A stretch of 64,000 nucleotides of DNA from Boothiomyces macroporosus. Lineage: Eukaryota; Chytridiomycota; Chytridiomycetes; Rhizophydiales; Terramycetaceae. Location: positions 143,665 to 207,664 of the forward strand of contig JADGKB010000014.1 in assembly GCA_027604185.1 (NCBI GenBank). The letters run 5' to 3'. How positions within the stretch are numbered: position 1 is the first letter of the stretch; each line of letters starts with the position of its first letter. Below the pieces are notes generated by a model. That model was not told the origin of the DNA, ran no database searches, and saw only the letters and a program-made list of their open reading frames with translations. The translations under genes and the position numbers were made by a program. Below are positions 10,102-21,860 of the stretch, in pieces.

Positions 10102-11985
10102 ATGGACATGAAAATAGAAACAGCAAAGTCGATGGATGCCCTGGGGGACAATTCTTCGAAAAAAAGCTCCAATTCATTGCAAAGCGACAAGAATGCAGGG
10201 GTTTTGAAGTCTCAACCAAACGTTAGTGCTGATGCTTCAAAACGCGGAAGTTTTAGGGTGAGGGATAGTATGCGATCGATAAGAGAGTCAAATACGTCGA
10301 TAGACAGACCAATAATTTCCCTGTATCCCAGGAAATCCGTGTCAATAGTTTCTAGAGAAAGCATGATGGCAAATCGAACTTCTCTCTTGCAGTTAGCAGA
10401 CAATGCAGTCGACAGAAATAATTCCAACAGCAAACCGTCGATTAACAACTTGAATAAGTCTGGGGAATCTTTTGGAAGGCCCGTTTCTTTGATATCACTC
10501 AAAAAGCTAAACCAGATAAGAGAGTCGACGCCAAATTTAGTCGTAGATGAAATACCACAGCCCGCGATGAACTCGGAGTATTTGGATTACTTGATGTTGC
10601 AGCAACGCCATTCATCGTGCAACTTTATCCAAAAGATAGATTCGAACGAAATAGTCTGGGAAACAAAACAAACGCAGATTAAAATGCTTGGGCCTCATCT
10701 CGTGGGTGGGAAAATAGGCAAAGGAGCATTTGGAAAAGTAAAAGAAGGAATCTGTGCCGATTCATTACAGCGAATCGCCATAAAGATACTAGCAAAGAAG
10801 AGGGTGAAAAAAATGGTGGATACTGTAATTAGAGAGATTAAGCTATTGCGTAGATTGAAACACAAAAACATTGTTACTCTTGTGGATGTTTTCGCCAAAG
10901 TTGAAGATAATGAAGGAAAAGCAGGGATATTTCCCTGGTTTCTAACTATTGAAGAGGAGCCCATAGTATGGATCTTTGAAGACGGAACTGAAGAAGAAAA
11001 AGACGTAAAGATTCTCAAATGGTACATCATCATGGAATTTTGTGCTTGTTCGTTGCAGACCCTAATTGATCATGCTCCGAATCACCAATTAAGCATTGCT
11101 GAATCTCATAGGTAAGCTTTAGCTAATGAGATATTTCACACAGACAATTGACGGATTGGAATATTTGCATTCCCAAAAAGTTATCCGTAAACTAAACTAA
11201 ACCTAGATCGCGATATCAAACCCGGAAATTTACTCATTACAACTGATGGTGTAATTAAATTGACTGATTTTGGAATAGCAGAGGTCAGTAGTATTAACGA
11301 TAGTGTTATAATTTCTATGATGATAAACCAATGTACTCGCAGACGTTTGCCGGCACCCACCAATTTGTTCCTCCAGAAGTGCTAAAAGATGAATCTGAAA
11401 CTGGCTTTGATGGAACCAAAGGTAATGAAAATTAATGCAAGTGGATATCTGGGCTGCAGGCGTGGTATTGTACTACATGGTCGCTGGAAAGCTACCATTT
11501 GAATTTGAAGATGAAGAAAATATTATAGATTTACATGAAAGGATAATTAAAGGAGTATACCAGATGCCAAAGGATATTCCGGCAGATTGTCAAGATTTGA
11601 TTGACAGTAAATGCTTTTAAAAGTAGAAATATTGCAAAAAGAACCCGAACAACGACTGACTATTGAGAAAATCCAAGTACACCCGTGGACTTTGTCTTAT
11701 GTACAACCTACTTTGAAATCCGGTGAAAGCAATATTAAAATCTACCAAGACACGTCCAACTCTGTTTCCACAAACAAAGACAACGATATTCCTTGCGATA
11801 CCACAATGACGCCGTTCTTGTCGCAGTTGTACCAAGAAGAATTGGAGCGCGATCTGGAAGACTCTGGGATTATTTCTCTATGGAGCAGTTCTGAAGACGA
11901 TGTAATTCTTTCTAAATTCTAGATTTCTGGAAGTAAAAAGAAGAAAATGATCAATTGGCTAAAGAATGCAATGAAGAAAGAATAA
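10102..11985 (+). CDS. STK11: LKB1/STK11-like serine-threonine kinase
   Basis: 587 residues over seven exons. After about 180 polar residues the kinase domain shows the glycine loop ([11 protein letters not shown]), the ATP lysine (AIKIL), HRDIKPGN and DFGIAE, a PPE in place of APE, and DIWAAGV. LKB1-specific stretches are [47 protein letters not shown] and [10 protein letters not shown]1 activates AMPK-family kinases. Introns: 11112-11130, 11187-11206 (inside the catalytic HRD), 11284-11303, 11422-11441, 11607-11626, 11902-11922. The last, 21 nt, ends in TAG, so an unspliced reading stops there; splicing adds a short basic tail ([19 protein letters not shown]). An insert of about 35 acidic residues lies between alphaC and the hinge. 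The TAA stop lies inside AATAAA. Confidence 0.9.
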
Positions 11986-11986
11986 A
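11981..11986 (+). terminator. AATAAA overlapping the stop codon
   Basis: The TAA at 11983-11985 of the LKB1-like gene is embedded in AATAAA. Confidence 0.45.
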
Positions 11987-12038
11987 ACCAGGATGCCTCA
12001 TTTTGTGTAACAATGAACACTGATAATTTTTTCTGGTA

Positions 12039-12320
12039 ATGGATTCGCAACCAGCAGCTCCTGACAAAGATATAAGTGGAAGCTGGGTTGTTCATTTGCT
12101 TAATGTAAAGAATGGCCCATGTGAAAATATGGGTTTAGAGGAAATTAAAGAAACAGAATACCACTAACAGTTGTGTGTTGAGGGTGGAAAGGCGAAACAT
12201 TACCTGATACTATTAGACAAGCCCCCATTGAGAGTTGGACAGCGCATTTTGCTTGAAATCAAGTTTACCATGTATTTGTGCTTGAACACGGCTTCTCTCT
12301 CATGGCTTCCTTAGCCTCTA
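12039..12320 (+). pseudogene. possible decayed or unresolved gene fragment
   Basis: An ATG at 12039 opens 42 codons (MDSQPAAPDKDISGSWVVH...) ending in a stop near 12167. A second open stretch in another frame (12171-12320) reads CVEGGKAKHYLILLDKPPL then RVGQRILLEIKFT, which looks like the edge of a beta-rich domain. An acceptor-like CCACTAACAG precedes it, but no donor at the usual 19-23 nt restores the frame. It may be a remnant, or a gene whose intron I cannot place. The remainder up to 12587 shows no gene. Confidence 0.25.
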
Positions 12321-12587
12321 ATATTCGCCAATTATCTTTGTGTTTTACTTTCATAATGATGACGTTCATAGATAGGCTAATTTTCAGTCCCGCTTCACGA
12401 TCAAATTTAAAATTAAAGAATTCGGATAGCAAACAGCTACACCGCTATCAGTAATAGAGTATTGGCTGGTACCCAGTTTCCCTTTTGTTCCTATTGCTTC
12501 GTCCCTGTAGCTTCATGATTGCTTGGCTCAGCCAGCGCCACTTGAAGTTTTCCAAAAAGCGCTCAGTAAATTTGTCTTGACAAGATA

Positions 12588-15500
12588 ATGTCTGGATATC
12601 CCAATAATAACCAATCGAGCGGACAGAGACCACCAAATCAAGCGAAATTTGCGCCTAGACAGTCGTCTTTATTTCGGGTTCCACCAGAAGTGGTATCAGG
12701 TACTTGCCAGCTAATTAGATTATCGCCAGAAAACAAAGTCATTATATCAAAACGAACAGAACGATAGCTCCTCCTCTGTTAATTATGCGCAGCAGAACGG
12801 ACCGCAGTTTAAGCAACCAGGACAGGGGCAATATAATCAAGTTGAACAAAGCAGGAAACCCCAGCAATACAATAATACATCTCAACAACAGTATAATGGT
12901 ATATCGCAACAACAGTATAATGGTAATCCTCAACCACAATACAATCCTCCATCACAGCCTCAACCACAACCACCCGCTTCTAGAGAACCTAAACTGCAAC
13001 AACGACCATCATTAGACCCTGGATACAGTTTAACTTCTGCTGAAATTCCTATAAAAGCTTCGCCAATAGTCCTAGATTATCAACAAAAATCTTTAGACCC
13101 AGGAAGGAAAAACTCTTCTCCAAAATCACCTACAATTGATAGTGCAGGCCAAGTATCAATTAGGAGTGGGACAGATTACAAACAAGGGCAGTCTAGCGAT
13201 GACAAGGCGAATGGCGCGTCTCAAGAAGAAAGACTACCTAGAAATGGCTCCAAGATTTCAAACGGGTCAGACCAAATGCTGGATGAAAAGAAAACTGGAT
13301 CTACCGTTTTAAAAGGATTGGAGAATAAAACAAAACCTGAGCTGTTGGTGATTACAAAGAAAATGCTTGCAGAAATTAATATAAAAAACAGAATCATCAG
13401 CGAAGCTAATCACAATACCAACTGGCTGACTGCAGAATTATCCGCAATTAGAGATGGGAAGAAGAATATTCAGGACCCAATCAGCGATTTCCAAAAATCA
13501 GTGGCGAATTCCTCGCCTTCCGAGGAGGATAAGCTTATGCTGGAATCGTTACTGAAACTCAAAGGACAACTTGAAGAGGCTAAATCAGATATTGAAAAAG
13601 TAATTTCGAATTAATTTAGCATGAAGCGTCCTTGCTAGTCCTGGAGAAAAAGAGAACTGTGGCAGAAGAAGAAGCTGCATACCTAAGAACACTGACTGAC
13701 AGAAACGCTGATGTAAAAACGTTGGAAGGAGAGCGGATTAAAGAATTGGAGGTGCAGCTGAAAAAAACTGTAGAAGATTACACCGTTCTGCAGTCTAAGG
13801 TTTCGCAGTGGGCTAGGGCTTCTAAAAGGAACCAAGAAGGTCGTATTGCTGCAGAAGCTGCCCAAAAGACTTTGGAGGAAGACATCAGAGCTTTAAAGTC
13901 AGAGCTTAAAAAGAAAGGAAGCGGGGACAAGAGCCACGAAAAGCAAATCGTTGCACTTCAGCAGACTCTTTCCGATACGAGAAATCAGCTACAAGTAATG
14001 GAAGACAACCTTAATGACGCCTACACTACAATTGATCAGTTGGAAACGGAAAGCATTTCAATGCAGGAAAAGCTTACTGCCGAATATGCAAGATTGGATG
14101 AGCTGAATGAAACTGCAGAGAATTACAGAATAAAGTGCGAAGAACTGCAAAGCGAGCTTGCTGCTCAAAGTGAATATGCAGAAATCATCAAGAAACGCTC
14201 TTCAAATGCATCGACAATCTTGGACGGTCCATCGAGAAGCGAGGTTGATGAGTTGATGGAAAAGAATGCATTCTTGGAGGGACAACTAAAGAAAATGACA
14301 CTTGAGCATGAAGAGGTACAGGAAAATCATCGCAAGTTACAAATAGCACACCAAGAGTTGCAGTACAATTTTGAAACAGCAGCAAAGAAAAATGAGAAAC
14401 TCACACAGAAACTTGGACCCGAGGCGATTGCTCAGGAGGAGGAATACATGAAGAGAATGGCAGAATTAGAAGCTGCTAATAATTTTGCAATCGAACGTCA
14501 GCAGCAGGCGGAAGTTGATATTATCAACTTGAAGAGGGCACTAGCCCTAACAAAAAGCCAGACTCCATCATTCCAGGAATTGAAAGAAAAACTTCAAGAA
14601 GAAGGAAGTGTTAGACAGGAGCTTCAGGAAAAACTAGATAAAGCATTAGCAGAAAAGGAAGAATTGATCAAGAAATTGGAAGAAAATGCAAAGGCATCTG
14701 ATTCCAAAAATGTCGGGAATGGTAATACCCGCGAAATAACTTCTGGCGGAAAGAGCGAACTAGAAAATCAAATTGAACTACTGAATATTGCTCTTCAGGA
14801 AGAGAAAGATTATGCCGCTGATATTGCAGAAAAACTGCAAGCCCTTCAGGGAGACAAGGAGGATGCATTAGCACAAGTGGATGAACTTAGCCATGCTTTG
14901 GCCGAAGAAAGAAATACCAGTGAAACTCTATATCAGCAAATTCAAGATATTGAAGCCGAACAGGACAGTTTAATGAATAAAATGGATAGCATGGTCGCTC
15001 AACTCAAACAAGAAAGGGCCACGAATGAAGCTCATCAGAACACTATCTTGCAATTGCGACAAAATGCTGGCAGCAACCCCCAACCCTCGGAACTTGACAA
15101 GCAGTTTATTGAATTAAAGGAAACGCTTAGCCAGGAAAGAGAAGCTTACGATGAATTGAATGAAAAGCTTCAAATTTTAGGAAATGAGAAAACGCTGCTC
15201 ATGAATAAAGTACAAGAGCTCAATGAAACAGTAAGCAACCTAACAAAGAGCAGCAATGCAGATTTGGAAAAAGAAATCCTTGAACTGAACGAAACCCTTG
15301 CTGCCGAAAGGGATGCGTATGATGAAGTGAATGAAAAGCTTTTACGAGCAGAAGAAGAGAAAACACATCTTTTCAATCAAATACAGCAATTGCAACAAGA
15401 CCTTGAAAGTATGAAGAGTGGAACAGGTGGAGATATGGAAGCTAAAATCCAAGAATTAACCGAAACCCTCGAGGCCGAACGAGAGGCATATGACGAACTG

Positions 15501-17638
15501 GCTGAAAAAATGCAAATCCTGTCTGAAGAGCGAAATCAAATGTCGAGCCAAATTCAAAAGAACGACAAAGAACTTAACGAACTCAACGAATCGCTTTTGG
15601 CGGAAAGAGATGCATATGATGACCTCACAGATAAGATGCAAGCAGTTGAAGAGGAAAAGTTTTCCTTGCTTGACAAGATCCAACAATTATCTGAAAAATT
15701 AGAAACAGTTGGAAACAATGATCTGGCGCAGACAAGATCGATACCTCCAGAGGGTGATACGAGCAATGATTTTAAAGAACAAATCCAAAGGCTATCGGAT
15801 GAAAAGACACAACTGATTGGACAAGTGGAAAAACTTCAATTGCATATTCAATCAGTAAACCAAACGAATGGTGGTGAAACTGAACAACAGCTTCAGGAAT
15901 TGAACGATACACTAAATGCAGAGAGAGAGCATCGCAAAAGTCTAGAAGAAAAGGTGGAAGTTTTATCAAGAGAAAGAGAAAGATTGATTGAGCAAGTGCA
16001 TGTACTCGAATCACAATTGAACCCTGCCGCTGGTGATAATCATAATGCAGAAATACAAGATCTGACTGAAACTCTCAATGCTGAAAGAGACGCATACGAC
16101 GAGCTAAACGAAAAGATGTTGCTGGTGACTGCAGAAAAGGAGCAGTTACTCTCTCAAATTCAACAACTGCAGGAACAGATTGCATCGAACTCATCATCTG
16201 GGCCAGAGGCAGAAAATGAAATTAGGGAACTCAACGAAACCTTAAACGCAGAAAGGGATGCCTACAATGAATTGGATGAAAAGCTACAAGCCCTTCTTAA
16301 TGAAAAAGAAGAACTATTAAAGGAAATCCAAGTATTGGAAGATAAAGTAGGGTCACACTCACTTGACGGAGATAAGCAAATCGAGGTGCTAACTCAAAGC
16401 CTCATGGCGGAAAAGGCAGCGTATGAAGAGCTCTCTGAACAAATGATTGCTATTTCGGATGAAAAGAATCGTTTGCAGGTTGAATTGGAGCAAGTAATAG
16501 AAAGGCTGCGTGCAGCTACTGACAACAGTCAATCAGAAACACAACTTGCTGAATTGAATCAACTATTAACTGCTGAAAAGGAAGCTTGCAGTGGATTAAA
16601 TCAAAAGCTCAATAGTCTTGGAGAACAAAAATCTGATTTAGAGGCAAAGCTTGCTGAATTGAACCAATTATTGATACAATCTAAAACTGAAAAGCAAGAG
16701 TTGGCCGAGCAGATTGAAGACTTGAAGAAGGAAATTGATTTAAGGAATGATGAACAGTCTTCTGTCGAAGACTTGAGCAATTCGTTGCAAGAAGAAAAAT
16801 CTGCATTTGAAGATTTGACCCACAAGATGCAGAAGCTTTCGAGTGAAAAAGCTGAGTTGCTAAATCAAGTAGAGGAGGCAAATGATCTTTTAGCAGAAGA
16901 AAGAAATGCCTACACTTCTTTGGCTCAAAAAATGCAGAGCATTCAAATTGAAAAATCTGAATTATACCAACAAGTTGAAGAATTGGAAGTTAGACTCTCC
17001 ACAGTTGGCGCAAATGTAAATTTTAACTAACTTAGACAAATGGCGTGGATTATGCAGGCGAAATTGGAAAGCTACAGCAGCAGTTATCTGAAGCGCAAGA
17101 CAATATAGAAATGCTACAGCTTCAATTAGAAGAACGAACGCAAGATGTGGAACTCTTGGAAGAGAGGCTTGCAAAATCTGGTCCTAGTGCAGATGTTGGA
17201 AAGCTTAATGCAGAGCTGACTGCAGCAAAATCGGCATTGGAAAATCAAGCTACAGTCATTCAAGAACAATTGGCTACAATCGCCAAGCTGGATGAACAAA
17301 TCGGCTCAGAAGAAGACAAGATCCATACTTTAGAGTCAGAGCTGGCAAATCTCTATGAAAAAGTAATGATGATGAACAATCTAGAATCCGAGATTGAAGA
17401 AAAAGATCACGAGATTCAACGAAACAAGCATATTATGAACGAGCTGAAATCGCAAGTATTAGACCTGGAGGATACAAAGGCTCAGATTGAGCAATTAAAA
17501 GGTGATTTGGACAAGAAAATTAAGGAAATTGAAGAATTGCACGCTAAAATCAAAGGTCTTGAACAAGTAAACGCGGAATTGAAATCACAGAAACAGGCGC
17601 TTGATCTTCAACTTGAGAATTTAAAGGAAGGAGCTTAG
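12588..17638 (+). CDS. giant coiled-coil protein with internal repeats
   Basis: 1663 residues over four exons. The ATG at 12588 gives MSGYPNNNQSSGQRPPNQAK; the first 200 residues are Q/N/P-rich with repeated QQQYNG, and the rest is almost continuous heptad coiled coil. At least seven related modules of about 55-70 residues recur, with cores such as LNETLNAERDAYDELNEK followed by EKEELLxxIQxLE. Introns: 12700-12718, 13600-13619, 17016-17035; with them removed the coding length divides exactly by three. The composition (E, L, Q, K) suggests a long rod such as a golgin, tether or cytoskeletal scaffold, but no domain decides this. No signal peptide or membrane segment is visible. Not recognised as a named family. 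Confidence 0.88.
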
Positions 17639-17770
17639 TTTGCAAATACTATACGTTTAAAATAAATAATCACTATTAAACTATTGTGGTTTTCTATGGT
17701 GTCACCACAATGGGCCCTACCCCATTGTTTTCAAATTAAAATTTGAAAATTACCTCATCACATACTATAG

Positions 17771-18632
17771 ATGGATAATATTGCCTTTAAAGTATCTTCA
17801 GTAATCCTGCTTTCAATTTCACTAATTCTCAGCCTCGTGATTGGACTGTATTTCCTGATAACACAAAAAAAGTCTTCATTCTTTCAACTGATAGTGGTAT
17901 TTCAAATTATAAATGCGCTATACATGATATACAGGATGGCATTGTATTCAGCGACAGAAGATTGCCTCAGTTTAAATGCCATTCCATTGACATTAGTTAG
18001 CAACATAATCTTGTACGGGATCGATTTGATAAATCTCCAAACATTAGGCTTGTTTTGTGTACTGGATAGTAGAATTACACCATCGTTAATCATGGGATTG
18101 AGGATCTTGCATACAGCCCTGTTTGTTTGGTGCGAGGTCGTGTACATTGTGAATTGGGTAATGTACGGAAAAGCCATCGCGACATCGGTTGTATATCTAG
18201 TAATTTAATCTAAAGTTAGTGTTACTTTTACCCTTACATGTTTTGGGTGATTTTATCGATATTTTACGATACCACGCAAGGGCTTTTCCTGGCCAAGCTA
18301 CTCTACAAGAGGTTTCTGAGGAGCAGCATTCCAGATTTAACCAAGGACTCTGACAGCTTTACCACAAAGCAGATCATTGGTACAATATTGTTCTTCTTGC
18401 TGTCCCTGAGTTTGCTGGATTGGATCGGAGCAGCAATCTACTTTGTTGGGAATTTGAATACCTCATGTAGCTGTAACTAACAATAGTGGTTGAGCAGCTA
18501 TTTTACAACAATTTCGGATCCTCAATTCAAGGCTTGCATATTTTCGGCATTTCTGTGATTTTCAAGCATTTTACGGATTCGATACATAAGCGCACGTCAA
18601 ACAGGAAGCAAGAGCGATTCGAAATCAGTTGA
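17771..18632 (+). CDS. seven-pass membrane protein, family 2, copy 1
   Basis: 273 residues over three exons. Family landmarks are a FFQLIVVFQIINALYMIYR segment, SLNAIPLTLVSNIILYGI, LINLQTLGLFCVLDSRIT, YPYMFWVILSIFYDTTQG, LLDWIGAAIYFVGNLN and GLHIFGISVIFKHFTD. About seven hydrophobic stretches are visible. Intron 1 (18200-18219) is phase 0 before CYFYPYMFW. Intron 2 (18467-18486) is phase 1 after GNLNTS and shifts into VEQLFYNNFGSSIQGLHIF, which matches copies 2-4. A frame closed at 18480 would lose the last membrane segment. The function is unknown; the family is unrelated in sequence to family 1. Confidence 0.87.
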
Positions 18633-18873
18633 AAATAGTGTACAGAATAACAGTGTCAAATTGCACGTAAACTTGGCCGGGACAAGAGGAATACCAAAAA
18701 GAGAATTTAGGCGGTAATTTAATCATATTAGCGGCATCTGCGGCAGCTATTCTAATACTTTTTATAATCCGTCAGGTCTTTTGCAATTTTTTTTATTTCA
18801 TCATCACAGCCTCTAGGGTTAGGGCTACGAAAATTTTTGGGTCCTTTTGGACCACTAAACTTTTTTCAAGCCA

Positions 18874-19703
18874 ATGCAGGAAATATTTCGGAAGTTTGCA
18901 ATGGTCCTTATGGGGGTTTCCGTATTCTGCAGCCTGTCAGCGGCAATATATTTCCTTGGATCTTCTTGCAGACAAAAGATCTTTTACAAAATCATTATTA
19001 CACTTCAAATGATCAACGCACTGTACATGATATACCGGATGCTACTGTTCGATTCGACTACAGATATCCTCAGCTTGAATGCCATTCCGCTTACTCTGGT
19101 TAGTAATATAATCCTCTTTGGCATCAACATCATCAACCTTCAAACACTGGGCATTTTTTCGATTTTGGATAGCAGAATTACAAATAGAAAGATTAGAGGT
19201 CTTACAGTGGTACTGACCCTTTTGTTCCTATGGAGCGAAGTGATTTACATTGTTCATTGGGCAGAGAATAATGGAGAGAATGTTGACTCTCCAATTTACA
19301 AAGTAAGCATTGGTTAACGTAGATGTACTACTATCCTTACATGTGCTGGGTGGTGATCTCCATTTTGTATGATACTTCGCAGGGCATCTTTCTGGCAAAG
19401 TTGCTCTACAAGAAATTCTTGGCCAAATCTGTTGTAAATACCCAGTCAACCAAAAGTAGAAATGTGATCGGCTCGTTGTTATTTGCACTGTTGGGTTTAA
19501 GTTTTCTGGACTGGGTTGCAGCTGCAATTTACTCGGTAGGAAATTTGAACTCGGATCGTAATTGCTTTTTAATTCTAGTACAAGTTCAGTATGTATTCAA
19601 TAATGTCGCATCGGCGATCCAGGGCCTTCATATTTTCGGTATCACTCTAATATTCAAACACTTTACGGACCTAATCAAAAAACGAACTGGAAACAAGAAG
19701 TAG
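18874..19703 (+). CDS. seven-pass membrane protein, family 2, copy 2
   Basis: 262 residues over three exons, beginning MQEIFRKFAMVLMGVSVFCS. Intron 1 (19303-19322, 20 nt, phase 0) joins PIYK to MYYYPYMCW. Intron 2 (19558-19578, 21 nt, phase 1) has no in-frame stop. Comparison with copy 1 shows that the seven residues RNCFLIL (or the equivalent) are intron, and splicing gives NLNSDLQVQYVFNNVAS, aligned to NLNTSLVEQLFYNNFGS. The topology is as in copy 1. A telomere-like AGGGTTAGGG lies about 60 bp upstream, probably by chance. Confidence 0.86.
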
Positions 19704-19941
19704 CTCAATAGTAAGTATAATTATAATAAACCTTGATACCATAATATTATTGCTATCAAGCTTGCCGATTGCTGGTGTGGTATGCCCTTTTCAATCAGGC
19801 TAGTCTCCTCTGTTGAGAATGGTGATGGTCCAGTAACTAATTTTCCCAAGAATTTGCTTCAATGCAATACGTGGGCTTATTATCGAGTGTCATTGTCTAG
19901 ATTAGTCTTTCAACAATGGAATTCTTTTCTACTTACGCGCC

Positions 19942-20861
19942 ATGCAAGACCTATTTCAAAAATTCACAATGATACTCTTGGGAATATCGCTCTCATGCAG
20001 TCTCGCAATTGCTCTATACTTGCTGGCTACAAAGCATCGAAAAAAAGGATTCTTTCAGTTGATTATTATTTTCCAGATTGTGAATATTGGATACATGTCC
20101 TACAGAATGGCTCTTTACAATTCTAATGAAGATACCCTCAGCCTCAATGCCATTCCATTAACACTAGTTAGTAATATAATATTATATGGAATAGATTTAA
20201 TCAATTTACAGACACTAAACTTATTCTCGGTGCTAGATAGTAGAATCACTAGGTTAAAAATCCTAGTTATCACTTCCACATTCACAATTTTATTCATTTG
20301 GAGCGAAGTGATTTACATTGTGAATTGGGCAGTATACAATGGAGAAAATGTAGCTTCTGTATTGTATCTGGTAATTAGTAGTTGATATAGATGTACTATT
20401 ATCCATACATGTTTTGGGTAGTGACCTCTATTCTCTATGACACCTGTCAGGGAATATTTCTCGCGATTTTGCTGTACAAACGATTCCTAGTTAAAGGCGG
20501 AACAATTAATCGACAGAATGTAAATACAAGTAAAAACACTATCGGATCTCTACTCGGCACACTGCTGTTTCTCAGTTTCTTGGACTGGGTTGCGGCTGGA
20601 GTATTCTCTGTGGGGAACCTAAACCCAAGTTGTAAGATTATGCTAAGACTAGTAATTGTGCAGCTTTATTTTAACAATATTGCTTCTTCTATACAAGGAC
20701 TGCATATATTTGGAATCACGCTGATTTTTAAGCACTTTACAGATTTGATTAAGCAGAAAGCATCCAACAAGAATGCACCAAGAAGGCAGCCTTTACCATC
20801 TAGTTATAAGCGAGAAACAATTGATCCATCCATAAAAGGAAGCTTTACCAGGCCAATGTAG
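19942..20861 (+). CDS. seven-pass membrane protein, family 2, copy 3
   Basis: 292 residues over three exons, beginning MQDLFQKFTMILLGISLSCS, very close to copy 2. Intron 1 is 20371-20390. Intron 2 (20632-20652, 21 nt) again lacks a stop; splicing restores NLNPSLIVQLYFNNIASSIQ, in register with copies 1, 2 and 4. The C-terminal tail is longer and basic (NAPRRQPLPSSYKRETID). An AATAAA occurs about 25 bp after the stop. Confidence 0.87.
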
Positions 20862-20985
20862 TTAAACGGAATCGTAAATGTGCAATAAAGCTAGTTTCAT
20901 TTTCTTTCATTGTGGAAATGGTTGTCGCGGAAATTGGTATACGTAATACATTAAAGCGACCGATGGAAACGTCAGATGTTATTTC

Positions 20986-21860
20986 ATGTCTCTAAACGAT
21001 CCAATTCTAATTATTGCTACGATTTGTGGTCCAGTAGCTACAGTAGCAAATATCGCATTATCCATGTATTTCATTTGCAAACCAAACTATAGAAAAAGTT
21101 GGTATTTCAAATTCATCATTTTTATTAATCTGCTCAATGCAGCTTACTTGATTTTTAGGACAGTTGTACCATTCTTGGATACCAGCATTCTATACGCCGA
21201 TGAAAGGGCATTGATTTACCTCACAAACACAATAGTGTATGGTATTGCTCTAATTGATGTTCAAACGCTTCACGTTTTCGCGATACTGGATGTCAATATT
21301 ACCAAATTCAAAATAATACTGCTTCTCGTAATACACACTGGATTCTATATTTCTTGTCAAATATATTATTCAATTGCCAGCGCATCAAGCCCATTCCTTG
21401 TAGCTTCAGTAACTTTATATTTGATATAGCCCTACCTTGTGCTTTTTACAACCTGGGTGTGTCTGTACATTGTTCAGGATTGTATTCAAGGTGTCTACAT
21501 TTCGAGGCTACTGTACAAAAAGTATCTGGCGAAAATTACTCCGCTAGACAGCGAATATCCAGATTTGGGTGTGAAAAAACTGATTGGCTTGATTCTATTT
21601 CTAAATCTATTGGATGTGTTTGCTGTTGTACTATATTTGATTGCCCAGAACGACAGCTCCGGTACTTTTTTAACTAACAAGTTTTACAAACATTTATTAC
21701 GGACAATATCAGTACTTCAATCCAAGGCATACATGTTGCCGGATTGTCTTTTACATTTAAAAGCTTTACAGACATTTTTCAGCAAAAGTTTACATTCCGG
21801 CGCGTAATGATTGACACTGACAGCTCGGAATCAAACAATTCAGTTTTTCAAATTTCTTAG
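20986..21860 (+). CDS. seven-pass membrane protein, family 2, copy 4 (divergent)
   Basis: 277 residues over three exons, start MSLNDPILIIATICGPVATV. It keeps the family pattern (IDVQTLHVFAILDVNITKF; QDCIQGVYISRLLYKKYL) but is the most diverged of the array. Intron 1 (21409-21429) is phase 0. Intron 2 (21662-21681) shifts the frame so that the end reads NISTSIQGIHVAGLSF and FKSFTDIFQQKF, matching the last membrane segment of copies 1-3. An unspliced reading would end at 21807 with an unrelated tail. The true stop is 21858-21860. Confidence 0.84.

Noticed and set aside
13683..17174. Many antisense ORFs of 60-80 codons across the coiled-coil gene
   Set aside because: They mirror the repetitive E/L/Q codons of the sense strand and show no independent signal.
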